Of a stretch of DNA of 64,000 nucleotides, positions 31,444 through 42,817 are shown piece after piece. This stretch comes from Lineus longissimus (lineage: Eukaryota; Nemertea; Pilidiophora; Heteronemertea; Lineidae). The stretch spans positions 4,714,001 through 4,778,000 of the forward strand of contig NC_088319.1 of NCBI RefSeq assembly GCF_910592395.1. Direction: 5' to 3'. The position numbers and the translations under genes are program-made. The notes beneath the pieces were generated by a model. The model was given only the letters and a program-made list of their open reading frames with translations, was not told where the DNA came from and did not search any database. Position 1 is the first letter of the stretch. The number at the start of each line of letters is the position of its first letter.

Positions 31444-34400
31444 ATGATTGCACTCAAGGTTCTCGTTGTGATGGCTTTAGGTAAGACATATTTTCATTCA
31501 CCTGTAACCATTAGTTTGCTTTTACCCTCGTAACAACATCTTTGATGTCCAGGGTATCACATCGTTGATACCTTGGGTACTGCATCGTTGATATTGTACC
31601 CTCGACCTCACATCTTTATTACCCTGGGTATAGGACCTTTGATACTTTGGGTAGCATATTTTGATACCCTTGGGCTTACCTCTTCATCCGTCCTACAACA
31701 CATTGTTTCACGTCTTCCTTCAGGCTTTGCTCTTTCTCACGCACAAGATAATCTGACGAATTACGGAAAATGGTGCGGGAAGGCAAGAACTGGTATCTGG
31801 CCCTGGGTGAAACCAGGGTACTGTAAATGTGATGACCCAAAGGAAACATGCAGGTAAGCTGTCTTTTTGTTTTCATGTAAAATATATTCCATGGTGGACC
31901 ACGCATTATTCATGGAAGTCAGTTTGTGAGAAATCCAACATGTCTCACTCCCAGGCCAGCTTGTCCTTTTAAAATCGTGTCGTTAAAGTTGACGGGTCAG
32001 ATATACATTCCCAAGTGCTCGGCTTCAGCCTTACTCGGGAATGTTGATCTGACCCGTCTGCTTTATGGTCACGTGATACCTCATAAAGATGAAACGGCCA
32101 GGGGCAATTGTGCTCACCGTATAGATATTTGGTGCTTTGGAATTCATCCAGATTAAGAAACATTGTACATGTATAGTATATAGGTCAAACCAAAGTCGGT
32201 ATGACATGTGATGTATCGTTGATGGAGTAAGTACCATAAGAATATCATCAAAAACAAGTCACTAATAAATGAGATATTGCACTTTTTACCTATTTTAGTT
32301 TTGGTCTCCTGGTGGCCAAGTTGAGTACCAGATCAGTTTGAAATTCGGTGTCCGAGGTAACATGACGTAGGGAGTCATGTGTACCAAAATTCAAGTTCAT
32401 AGCTTTAGTGGTTAAGAAAAACTAATCAGTAATAAGCGAGATATGGCACTATTCACTATTTTTGGTTTTGGCCAACTGGTGGCCAAGTTAGGAATCAGAC
32501 CAGACCGAAAATCAGTGTCACAGGTCATCTGACCTAGGGGGTCATGTGTACTAAGTTTAAAGTTCATAGCTTTAGTCGTTAAGAAACGTGCCATGGTTAC
32601 AATCAAACGACCAATTTACGCCATTTGACCTCAGTGACCTTGAAAAGCAGGTCAGATCAAAAACTCATACGATATGTGATGTATCCATGCTAGGAGATTC
32701 TACCATAAAAATGTTATTGAAAACGAATTCCTAATAAGCGATCGACATATCACACTTTCTAGGTTTTCACTTTTGGCCCCCTGGTGGCCAAATCGAGTAT
32801 TAGACCGGACGGAAATTCAGGGTCAGAGGTCAACTGACCTAGGGGGTCCTTTGTATAAAGTCTCAAATTCATAGCCTTAGGGGTTAACAAACGTTTCACA
32901 GTTACACTCAAATGGTCAATTTACACCATTTGACCTCTGTGACCTTGACAAGTATGTCAAATCAAAAACCCGTATCATATGTGATGTATCCTTGCTAAGA
33001 GTATCTACCATAAAATTTTTACCAAAAACTAATCAGTAATAAGCGAGATATGGCACTATTCACTATTTTTGGTTTTGGCCAACTGGTGGCCAAGTTAGGA
33101 ATCAGACCAGACCGAAAATCAGTGTCACAGGTCATCTGACCTAGGGGATCATGTGTACTAAGTTTAAAGTGCATAGCTTAGTGGTTAAGAAACGTGCCAT
33201 ATTTACACACAAACGGCCAATTCACACCATTTGACCTCTGTGACCTTGAAAAGTACGCCACATCCACCTGATTTTTTGTCAACATGTAGAGCTACGTAAC
33301 AGGTGTCTACATACCAAATTTAAAGACTATAGGACGAATAAAGACAAAACGTGCCACTAATCGGTGAAATTTTAGAGTTTGACCTCTGTGACCTTGAAAA
33401 GTAGGTCAAATCAAAAACCCGTACGGAATGTGATGTATCCTTGGTAGGGGTATACACCATAAAATTTTTGTCAAAATCAAATCAGTAATAAATGAGATAT
33501 TGCACCTTTTAACTTTTCGGTTTTAGCCCCCTGGTGGCAAGGTCAAGAATCAAACCGGAGCGAAATTCAGTGTCAGTGTAGATATGACCTTGCGAATGAT
33601 GTATATAAAGTTTCAGGAACATAGCACAAGCGGTTAAGAAACGTGTCACAGAATACGACGACGACGACGGACGACGACGACGACGACGGACGACGACGAC
33701 GACGACGGACGACGACGGACGACGGACACTGCGGTATCGTATAGACTCCCCTACGGTGAGCCAAAAACGACGACCACGCGCAGATTTTTAAATCCTCATT
33801 TCAGAAAGAACTACCCCCCAAGGGACGACCTTGACTCGGCTTGCTTAGATCACGATTACTGCGCACAATGCGATAACACGTAAGTCTGTCTCTCGACTCT
33901 GAACATCTCTCCTCACATGTTCCGCCTCGGTTTTGGTCTACATTTTAGTTCCGCCCTCGCGGTCTTGGTGAGACAACCAATACCGACAATAAAATGTCAA
34001 TTCTCCAAACTTACAATGCGTAGTCATGAGTGAATCGCACACACATTACATCATGCCGATCTATACCGTTGTTGTTCGTATTATCCATCCTTCAAATGAG
34101 GAGACTTTAGGATTGATGTTCACCGCAGGTTAACCGACATGACATCTCGTTGGTTTTGCTACCCTTCCAATCTCCCCAAACTTACAGTTGACTTACAATC
34201 ATTTTGATGTCTTTATCTTCCAGACACAACTTCTTCCGATTCTGTCACTGCGAGAAGGGGCTGGTTGAAAACACTGCGGCGGCGAAGTGCGTGACCGACC
34301 AATGTAGGGGGTTCCGGGACCGACTCCTTGCAATGTTCCATGAGATACCGTGTTACTGCAAGCCACTGTGCAAGATCTGCAAGACGTGGTGGTTTGTCGG

Positions 34401-34446
34401 AGATAACGATTATTGCTTGGTGAAAAACTATCTGGAGTGCAAATAG
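31444..34446 (+). CDS. Secreted PLA2-like cysteine-rich protein, four exons
   Basis: Exons 31444-31480, 31724-31853, 33805-33879 and 34224-34446 join in phase through canonical GT/AG sites to give 154 residues. A signal peptide (MIALKVLVVMALG and on) is followed by about 16 cysteines. The motif DSACLDHDYC matches the catalytic-helix signature of secreted phospholipase A2, including its His-Asp pair, after YGKWCG. The glycine-rich calcium loop normally following YG..CG is not evident; the segment there is longer and has Trp and Pro. It could be an active, diverged PLA2 or a catalytically dead PLA2-fold protein; a venom or defence role is possible but not shown. Intron 2 is filled with a tandem repeat. 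Confidence 0.7.
31990..32059. repeat. Inverted repeat in intron 2 of the PLA2-like gene
   Basis: GACGGGTCAGATATACATTC and its near-complement ending in GATCTGACCCGTC form a ~26-bp stem with few mismatches around a ~16-base centre. It is probably a small foldback element. Confidence 0.6.
32210..33775. repeat. Tandem diverged repeat array, ~300-bp units, in intron 2
   Basis: About five units share GGCCAACTGGTGGCCAAG, CTGACCTAGGGGGTCATGTG and TTTGACCTCTGTGACCTTGA. The stretch at 32421-32575 recurs almost unchanged 607 bp later (33028-33183), a recent duplication of two units. The array ends in a CGA/GACGACGG microsatellite (33656-33725) and a sequence resembling the end of a widespread marine-invertebrate interspersed repeat. 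Confidence 0.8.
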
Positions 34447-34486
34447 AAGTAAATGCCACTTGACATTAGGGGACTATAGGCTGACT

Positions 34487-34963
34487 GGGCTGCGGGGCTG
34501 CGGGGCTGCGGGGCTGCGGGGCTGCGGGGCTGCGGGGCTGCGGGGCTGCGGGGCTGCGGGGCTGCGGGGCTGCGGGGCTGCGGGGCTGCGGGGCTGCGGG
34601 GCTGCGGGGCTGCGGGGCTGCGGGGCTGCGGGGCTGCGGGGCTGCGGGGCTGCGGGGCTGCGGGGCTGCGGGGCTGCGGGGCTGCGGGGCTGCGGGGCTG
34701 CGGGGCTGCGGGGCTGCGGGGCTGCGGGGCTGCGGGGCTGCGGGGCTGCGGGGCTGCGGGGCTGCGGGGCTGCGGGGCTGCGGGGCTGCGGGGCTGCGGG
34801 GCTGCGGGGCTGCGGGGCTGCGGGGCTGCGGGGCTGCGGGGCTGCGGGGCTGCGGGGCTGCGGGGCTGCGGGGCTGCGGGGCTGCGGGGCTGCGGGGCTG
34901 CGGGGCTGCGGGGCTGCGGGGCTGCGGGGCTGCGGGGCTGCGGGGCTGCGGGGCTGCGGGGCT
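34487..34963. repeat. GGGGCTGC minisatellite, about 60 units
   Basis: An 8-bp unit is repeated almost without error for 477 bp, starting 40 bp past the stop of the PLA2-like gene. Both strands are open through it only because 24 bp is three units; the resulting Gly-Leu-Arg-Gly-Cys-Gly-Ala-Ala and Ser-Pro-Ala-Ala-Pro-Gln-Pro-Arg repeats are not taken as genes. Four-G runs every 8 bases could form G-quadruplexes. Confidence 0.95.
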
Positions 34964-35429
34964 AGGGGTCCAGCCCGCCGGGCTGCAGGTTGCTCAACAT
35001 GTTGAGTAACAAACTTTATCACCGGTAGGTAGCAGTAGCCGTTAGTGATCTGACACACTATACATTTCCAGCCCATGTCAAACCCGTGTCAATTTCACCC
35101 ACAAAAGGTTCTGTAATGCATTGGCCCGCTAACTACTGCTGCCAACTTTCGGCATTAAAAGGCCCTCTTGGTTCTGGTTGACATCGCCATAGAAACTGGT
35201 AGGCTGGATAGTGCTGATGTATGTGAGACAGTGGAGACGCCTATTGGTGATTTAAAAAAACTGGGCCTCCACCGAACACTATACAAAACTCTTTATGCTG
35301 TTTCACTTAGCTATCTTTGTTGAATTTCAAGAAATTCAGTAATATACTTTCTATAAACTTATCCACAATTGTCTTTTTTCCTCTTTGTCCGTGTTTTTGA
35401 CACTAAGGTTGATCCAAGTTTGTCCCCAA

Positions 35430-35715
35430 CAGACTTGCCGGTCCGACCATCTCCTCTCTTCGTGTACTCTGCCACCATGGGCGGCATTCTTGATATTCCT
35501 CCCTCCTAGCAGGTAATCAGCCAGGCACATGGTACAGTGGACGTGGTGGGACCGTGACACCAGGTTGTAGAATAAAGATTACAGTGCCGTGATAAACAAA
35601 TGTCCCGTTAGTGCCCTTGTCCTCTCTCCGAGTACCCTGGCCTACCGCCCAGTGTCCTAGACGTCCCGCCTTCAGAAATATTCTCAGAAGGGACATGGCG
35701 CAGTTGAATCTTGAG
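35430..35715 (-). pseudogene. Two degenerate tandem copies of the otopetrin last exon
   Basis: Downstream of the last otopetrin exon (35752-35952), the minus strand shows two further diverged copies of its core, which encodes RFHCTMSLAKLML: RFNCAMSLLRIFL at about 35655-35715, and VHCTMCLADYLLGG at about 35490-35545, each followed by a TRRED- or EERRW-like tail. They lack the preceding membrane segment. They are either relics of local tandem duplication or alternative terminal exons. Confidence 0.5.
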
Positions 35716-35751
35716 GCCAGCGCACAGAAAACATACTATAATGTCGTATAT

Positions 35752-35952
35752 TTAATAATAAGCAAATGTTGTGAGGAAGTCCTCTCTCCGCGTGCCCAGC
35801 TGCCCAGCGTTCTTGACTTCCCGTCTCCACAGCATGAGCTTTGCCAATGACATGGTGCAGTGGAATCGATAGTAAATGACGAACGGATACAACACGTAGA
35901 CTACTACCTTCCAGGTCGCATCGTCATAGTACAGCACTTGCGAGAAGTTGAC
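35752..35952 (-). CDS. Otopetrin-like channel, last exon
   Basis: A strong acceptor (TTTCTTTCTTTCAG) precedes base 35952. The exon joins in phase 0 to the donor at 36454, and encodes a final membrane helix and VLYPFVIYYRFHCTMSLAKL. This is the C-terminal signature of otopetrins (PF.IFYRFHS-type). It ends at a TAA. It completes the twelfth transmembrane segment of the gene whose main exon is 36454-38412. Confidence 0.75.
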   Translation of the reverse strand, partial: VNFSQVLYYDDATWKVVVYVLYPFVIYYRFHCTMSLAKLMLWRREVKNAGQLGTRREDFLTTFAYY

Positions 35953-36453
35953 CTGAAAGAAAGAAATAGCAAGGTCAAGGTCACGATGAAGGTCAAGGTC
36001 GGTGATATCAAGGGCGAGGCACTGCGTTCGGAGTGTAACTTAGGGATGCTTCGGGGGAACCGTGATAGCAAGTTCGTGACACTTTAAACGTGCCGCCGCG
36101 CAAACGAGCGAACATGCGATTATGATCACATGCAACAAAAAACCTCTCGTTTGAGCGGGTCATCGCTGGCCGGTGTTGTGTGCTTGCGACAAGAATCGGT
36201 GATCGGGTGATTTACAATTAAGATTCGATTAGGATCAAACCCAGCGATTACCAGTTCACAAGCAGACGAGCTATCTTTTTATCGTTTATCGCAATGATAA
36301 TTGTTGCAGGTTGCAGCATTAAAAATTGCTTGTTTGCGGGGCGCTTTAGTGATCGATGAAGCCCTTTGAGTTAAACACTCCGCCTAATAGTAATATCAGA
36401 GACTTACAGTTAGGGGGGATTACGAAAACTCCAATTAATGAAAGCTGACCTAC

Positions 36454-38412
36454 CTTGGGGTACTTCATCTCCACCACAGTCCCGAGGAGCCACTGGGAGA
36501 AGTTCGCGGCCATCAGGAATGTGGTAAACTGCATTGCGGTCGAGGAGGCAATGACGTCATCGGGCCAGTTCCGTTTCATAATCCAGTGGATTCTCAAAAC
36601 GAGGTTTGTCTGAATGGCGGCTTGCGCAATGTAGAGTAATGCATTGAAGAAATCGAGGATATTTTGTACCTCGAGGGTGAACTCATGATCGGCAATGAAA
36701 CGTGCGTCCATTTTAGTTGAATTCGGTGCCAGTATCAAAAGGTCGAGCGCAGCGACCCCTTCAATAACTCGATATAAGAATATGATGAAAGCCGATATGA
36801 TGAGAACGATTGATCCGACCGACAGAGTCTGCTTAACTTTCGGATCGGTCTGAAGCTTCCTGCGGCTAATCTCTGCTAGGAAGACGGACGTGATTAGCAT
36901 GAGAGACATTTTGGCGGTGCTAATGACGTAGAGGGGTGTAAACAACTTCCTCCGCATGTCTCTTGACTGTAGCAACAGAGACATGACAGTCTCCACGCAG
37001 AGAAGGGCGAGACTGGCGAATGCAATGAAACCACATCCGTTGTCCGGGCCGTAAATTTGCCGCGGTCTTGGATCAAGGCATCCCCGACACTGATCGCGGC
37101 AACACAGGAATGAACACCCGGCTTCCTGGCTATCGGAGGCAGGCCCCCGCGGACTCGTGTGATTCCCGTCCATTGACCCGTAGCCTTCGGATTCGCCCAC
37201 TTGATCGTGTCTCGAGGTCGTTGATACCGCAATATCTGGAGAATCCGCTTCGTTGTCCCGACCGAATGATGCGATTCTTTCGATAGTTCTATCAGTCGTT
37301 AGACTGATATCAAAATCCGAGTCATTTTCTTCAATTTCATTTTCAATAGCAATCTCTTCATTTTCTAACAGACACCTCCTCTCTAATGACGTCATATCAT
37401 CCCCGTCAGGGGGAGCCTCCGATAAATTCGGTGACATGATAGGGACATGTGGATGAATTCGTTGCTATCTTATTCGGCGTCTTCTGCGACATTTCCTTGT
37501 AGATGTTGCGTCATTCTTCAACTTATCATTTGAGAACAGTTTCCAAAGAATGAGATTGAGGGTGGTCGCCATTGTGCAGAATTCAGAATGAAACGGGTAG
37601 AGATATGGCCCGATTTTTATTGCCGCTTTGTCCATGTGGGTTCGGTCGTTGATGCAGTCATACTGATGTTGGAAGCTGGCTTTCTCCGCCGTCGAGGCAT
37701 TCGCGGGTAACGACGGACTCACACAGTACACGCCATGTACTCCTTTATTGGCCGATTTTACTTCTTGCAAGGCGTTGAAAATCACGAACGTGAAATTCAT
37801 AATTGAGTTCACAATATAGACGTTCCGGCTGGTGTTCGATCGGCCATATTTGACATACATCTCGCTCTCAGATATTAGGAACGTGGCCTGGATGCCCATG
37901 AAGAGCATTTTTGCTATCTTATTGATTACACTCACCATTCTTTCCTTTTGGTAACAGTTATCAGCTAGGAACACGTCCATGCAACTCACAAGCCCTATTG
38001 TGGAAACACAGTCAAACATTATGGCACCTATGAGAAAAATTACCAACCCGCATTTCGCAATACAGGAAATGACAGCTTGGTTTTTTCGATGCGCATGCGT
38101 GGATTGTCTTGCTTCCTGTTGTATTTCCCAGCTACTGGTCTGGCGTGGGATAAGATAACGGAGCATGCAAATGACACAAATGAAAAGAAGAAGTGTCATG
38201 TACAGAACTAGGCTGAAGTTTGATGTCAGGTACCGATTTCGCTTTGAACTGATCCAGTAGGAGAAGACGTACGCGACTGAGAAGGCCAGCAGCACGGCGG
38301 AAGTGATGAAGTAGGTGGAACGTTCCACCGCCATTTTGGTCAATATGTTGATGTGGTGCAGGGTCGTTAAGCGATTGGCGTTGAATCTGAAAAGACGAAA
38401 TCTAATCGACAT
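36454..38412 (-). CDS. Otopetrin-like proton channel, main coding region with one in-frame TAG
   Basis: The minus strand encodes six membrane segments (37465-38412, with IGPYLYPFHSEF matching the otopetrin PYLYPF signature before TM6). After one in-frame TAG at 37465-37467 and nine further codons, a second part begins at ATG 37437 with an acidic loop and TM7-TM11 (LYRVIEGVAALDLLIL, NLVLRIHWIMKR, FSQWLLGTVVEMK). With the exon at 35752-35952 this makes the 12 helices of an otopetrin, a proton-selective channel. The donor is CAAG/GTAGGT at 36454. A likely acceptor (TCGTCTTTTCAG) at 38387 suggests that more N-terminal sequence lies upstream. The TAG falls in the loop between the halves and may be a polymorphism, an error or an inactivating mutation. 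Confidence 0.75.
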
Positions 38413-39480
38413 AAGTTATTAAAGGGAGTAGCCTACCAGAGTCCAACCTGACTCTGATGCGTTTGCGTCACCCGGCCGTATTGGATCCAGGAGTGACTTG
38501 AAGTTCTCAAAACATTGCGGCCGGATTGAGATGACCAGACTGACTCGCATGCGCTTGCGTCATCACTATTCGATCTAGGAGTACTGTGACTTAGCGATCT
38601 CAAACATTGCGGGTCAAGATGGCAGAGTCTTAAGGGTCAATGCCGGACTTAGCCGAACCAGCCTTCGTTGTGACGTACATGCTAAGCGCTTGTCTCAAGG
38701 TGCTGCCAGCCAGTGCTATTCCGTGCACATCGACCATATCAGTGAGCGCACGCACGTGTCATTGGGATTCCCCCGCCTCTTTTGCTACATAAATATATGG
38801 GAACTGGAGGAACAAATGCTCCGTGGCCATACTTGATGAGATACAGAACTAATTGTATTCTTTACTTCTGATTGAATGAGCTCAAAAATTCATCTTACTT
38901 TTGAGTTTTTGATTTTAGTTCCATGATATATTTTAGGAAGTGACTATTTGGCAAGCTCGGCTCACCAAACAGCACCTTTTTTCTGCCCTAGATGGAGAGC
39001 CGAACTCATGCATATTCAACCATCCAGGAGCTCATTATCATTCGTGGCAACACGGTCAGCAGCACTGGAGTTACAGTGAAACGCCTTTAGAAATGCACAC
39101 TAATGCATTTAACATGCTTATCAGTTAAATCACGTTTATGACTTTTTTGTAAATCCATACAGTCATGTACATGTACATGCTTCTTCATGGATTATTGACC
39201 AAACCCGAGTTTAGTAACAGAAATTGAATCGAGAGCGGGAAGTCGGCCATTGTTAAATATGCGCATATAAATTCGAATATGACGTCACTGCTCTCTGATT
39301 GGCCAACATGTTGTAACCTCTCCGGCTTGCCAAAGAGGGTAGTATTTTTGGCTTTTTAGTGCTGTTTGGCAAGCGGCTCTCCAAACAGGACAAAAAAAGA
39401 TGCCTGTTCGGCGAGCGGCTTGCCAATAGACCCGGCCTATATTTTATCGTAAATACCTCAGAGCGGGCCGATTACTCTTA

Positions 39481-39666
39481 AGTACAATGGAACCTTCCTG
39501 AGTGGATACCTCTCTATTAAGGACACCCTCTCTATCACGAACCCTGCATTGGTACCAAATTGGTCTTTTACAATGTATACATAAAATTTTACCTCTGTAA
39601 TGAGGACATCTCTCAATTAAGGACACCATTGGTCAGAGTGTCCCTAATAGAAAGGTCCCACTGTAA
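39481..39666. repeat. MITE-like sequence with CTCTATTAAGGACAC ends
   Basis: TACAATGGAACCTTCC at the left and AAGGTCCCACTGTA at the right pair imperfectly. Internal ACCTCTCTATTAAGGACACC and GTGTCCCTAATAGA pieces are typical of non-autonomous pogo/Tc1-type elements. Confidence 0.4.
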
Positions 39667-39703
39667 ATGCAGCGGTTGCGCTTCATTCACGAGTCCCACT
39701 CTG

Positions 39704-40005
39704 ACTTTAACTTTGATTTGAGATTCTAAAATACCTTGGTACCGTAAAGTCAACTTTTAAATGGAAAATGCATAAGCCTCGTTCTGAGAGTGGAGTGTTT
39801 TGGACACGCAACCAAGTTCCCTCGGGTTGCACTAAAATGTGGAAACCATGCACACTTTAACTTTGATTTGAGATTCTAAAATACCTTGGTACCGTAAAGT
39901 CAACTTTTAAATGGAAAATGCATAAGCCTCGTTCTGAGAGTGGAGTGTTTTGGACACGCAACCAAGTTCCCTCGGGTTGCACTAAAATGTGGAAACCATG
40001 CACAC
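39704..40005. repeat. Tandem duplication, two 150-bp units
   Basis: The block from ACTTTAACTTTGATTTGAG to AAACCATGCACAC occurs twice in a row with no visible differences, at an offset of exactly 150 bp. It is a recent duplication or a possible assembly artefact. Confidence 0.9.
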
Positions 40006-40405
40006 GTCACCCCGTACGGAATTTCAGCTCACTTCAGAAGTTTGAGGCTCTCAAAACACTGCTTCAAACACAAATCAGCCAAGGAAGCATCAACCACCCT
40101 AAGTTTTTTAATGAGCACTACACATATTTGCCGAGAAAAACGCTCCAAATAGCCCATTTGCGCGGATTTTAGCATCACTTGCTCGAGCGCGCCGATGCGG
40201 ACGTCCTATGCGCGCTGTACAAAATGTACATGTCTCATTTTCTGTAACGTTGCCGTAACATAATGTAAACAACGGCGCTACCGGCGCTCCGGGCCCGCGA
40301 TGGATGGAATTTGCCAAATTCGTACATATTCAAGTTATTTTCGTGGCCTATCTTTTTAAGTTTGAGGTATTTCAGAATAGAAATTGAACCCTCGGCTTCG
40401 GACCT

Positions 40406-40489
40406 AGACACTCGAGGGTGGAGCTAAAATTTCGTCCAAACCTATCGGCGAGGGTTTGGACGAAATTTTAGCTCCACCCTCGAGTGTCT
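40406..40489. repeat. Perfect 37-bp palindrome arms
   Basis: 40406-40442 and 40453-40489 are perfect reverse complements around a 10-bp centre. Outside them, GAATTGAACCCTCGG and CCGCCTCGGGTTCAATTCC continue the pairing imperfectly to about 40380-40530, so this is probably a foldback transposon. Confidence 0.9.
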
Positions 40490-40832
40490 TGGTAACTCAA
40501 CCAAGGTCCTCCGCCTCGGGTTCAATTCCTTAAGTGAAATACATTCGTTCATAATGACGACTCAACTGAACTGACGCTCACTTTCACATTTGATAAACAT
40601 TTTCACATTTGATGCAATTGATTAAGCTAGTTTACTTATTAGTTCATTGATGTTCAGCTTTAGTATTGCCTGTATCATGTATGTATATTATACTATTATA
40701 CTCTATAAGTCGTGTACCTATGTAAAATACATTTTTATATGGCGACCAATAAGGTTCATTTGAATTTGAATTAAACATTGATAAACGGTACGTGTTAAGT
40801 ATACCTGGACAATTTACATGTATTGGTCACTA

Positions 40833-41050
40833 GGGCCCGGTTGTTCAGAGCTTCGCTATTAGGTTTGGCGGCCGCTAAACCACCGTTATCTTAGCTAGCG
40901 TGCCGCCAAGTTGACTATGTTAGGCCTAACTGCCGCTTTGTCACCGTTAAATTAGCGGAACCTCAAGGACTTCACATTAGAGGAACCCCAAGGGTTCCGC
41001 TAAGTTTAGTGGCGGTCGCTAAACTCGCCAGGCTTTGAACAACCGGGCCG
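40833..41050. mobile_element. MITE with GGGCCCGGTTGTTCAGAGC-type ends
   Basis: The left end GGCCCGGTTGTTCAGAGC and right end GCTTTGAACAACCGGGCC are inverted repeats. The interior is GC-rich with further short inverted blocks (AGTTTAGTGGCGG type). No coding potential. A clean target duplication could not be identified. Confidence 0.7.
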
Positions 41051-41795
41051 CCCTTCTACGGTTAGAAAAGAGACCTACGCATACATGTGTACATACCTCG
41101 TGCTTGTCTTCTCATGAAATCATGCGTACATGTTCACATATATTTGTCCTCTTTAGCGGCGGCGACACGATGCGTATTAAATCTTTGCGAACAGTCCGAA
41201 AGAATGGCGATCCCAAAATTTCGGACGACTACAAAATCGTTTTTTCCAACTGTCTTCGATCCAGTGTGGCTGTACGCTTGATCAGTTTGGGCAAACAAGT
41301 CCACGGTTTATCTAGCACGAGGCCTATTTCAAGTCAAGCGTAACGTCCTCTAGTCTAACGAAACGTTCTAAAAATAACGCCTTTCTTTTCGAAAACGGGA
41401 TTTCCCTGAAATGTATGTAGGCCTATCAATTGCTTTGGACTAGGTTACTGTGTAAAGTGCACGCCATGGCAAATCCTGGGGACGATTTCTTTCTCCGATG
41501 TTGTAAACAAACCAGGAAGACTGGTATAAGTTAGTTCTTTCCATCACGCATATAATCACACAAGCAGGAAATGTTCGATATATCATTCATGATCTTGGGC
41601 GTATGCGTGACTGCATGGGGAGATTTTCCGGCCAGCTGGTGCGAGTATACGAATTGAGGCCGTTTATTTTGTGACAAGTTCTCGAGATTCATCGGGTTGG
41701 ATCGATGTCTAGATGATGTTGCATATAAATAATTAGCTAAGATGTTATTGGCAGATCAATGACAGGGGCGTCAGGACGTTTTCACTGTTTTCTTC

Positions 41796-41920
41796 ATCCT
41801 GAGGAAATCAGGGTTAATGTTCGCTTCTCCGACCCTGCACACAAAATGCACCATGTTTGTGTGCAGGGCCGGAGAAACGAACATGAACTCCCTATTTCCT
41901 CCGGATGTGCTTCCTCATAA
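41796..41920. repeat. Foldback sequence, ~48-bp arms
   Basis: ATGTTCGCTTCTCCGACCC through GCACACAAA pairs with TTTGTGTGCAGGG through AACGAACAT. The pairing extends outward through ATCCTGAGGAAAT and ATTTCCTCCGGAT with a few mismatches and one short indel. Confidence 0.8.
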
Positions 41921-42817
41921 TTGTGCACGTGACAGCTTGGAGGTTAATGAACTGTTTTAGGAAGAAGACACTCATATTTGTTGTCATGGGTTTTGCGGCA
42001 GACTGATCATATATCGGCATCATCAAGGTTTCCCATGGCTACAGGGGCATTTTGTGTGAAACTGAGGCCTCTAACTGTAATCTTTTTCTAACAGAATTTC
42101 AATAAAGACAACTTTCACAATGATGTTCCAGAAATAAGATCAAAGTGGATGAAATGATAACGCGCATCAATTTTACAAACGCTAAAGTATAATCTTTTTT
42201 GTTTATTTCGTATATTAAAATACAACTTTTATACACATATATAAATTACTTAGTATCCTTGGGATTGGCCTTACCAGACTCTTTCAAATTTTTATTTGAA
42301 TGACCCTGGCCTAACCAATGCTCCTTAATGGTGTCAATTAAACCCGGTCAACGTTATGACACCGGCTGCCCAAGTCGGTGTAAACATTATTATAATTTTG
42401 GTGATCACACTATTACAGTTTAATAACAAGAGAAGAGCCACGTAAATATGGCCAGATCTAAATGATCCGAAAAACGCTTTACTGCATGTGTAATTTCCCT
42501 CACAATACTTATTGCGACTATCATATCTCCCGGAATATCAATGAATTTATTTATGCAACACGGCAATGACTTACGGTGGAGAGTGAAATGCTACGATGTC
42601 CGTTTCGATCTTGCATAGAAGGATTTAAACAAAGATTCTCGTGGGCAAGCTGCGAAAAATGAACGTTAGTAATGACTTATTAGACATAGTAGCAGTCTGA
42701 AATATTGCATCCACAGCTGTGCCGTATCCGTCTCACCTTAATTTCTTAATCAGCCACTGTGAGATTTGTTCGTGCAGCTCAGCTTTATAAACAAAATAAG
42801 TCCACCCGAGTACTTTG

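Larger units (their letters stand above)
38413..42246. other. Repeat-rich intergenic DNA
   Basis: No convincing gene. It holds a pogo/Tigger-like MITE (about 39481-39666), a 150-bp tandem duplication (39704-40005), a 37-bp perfect palindrome (40406-40489), a 218-bp MITE (40833-41050) and a foldback at 41796-41920. Nothing else was recognised. Open frames here are short and lack protein-like features. Confidence 0.6.

Noticed and set aside
32210-33640. TGACCT/AGGTCA-like pieces as nuclear-receptor sites
   Set aside because: They are part of a tandem repeat unit; their number reflects repeat copies, not selected sites.
34460-35076. Long open frames on both strands (GLRGCGAA and PQPRSPAA repeats)
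   Set aside because: They are by-products of an 8-bp minisatellite whose 24-bp period keeps every frame open; nothing protein-like flanks them.
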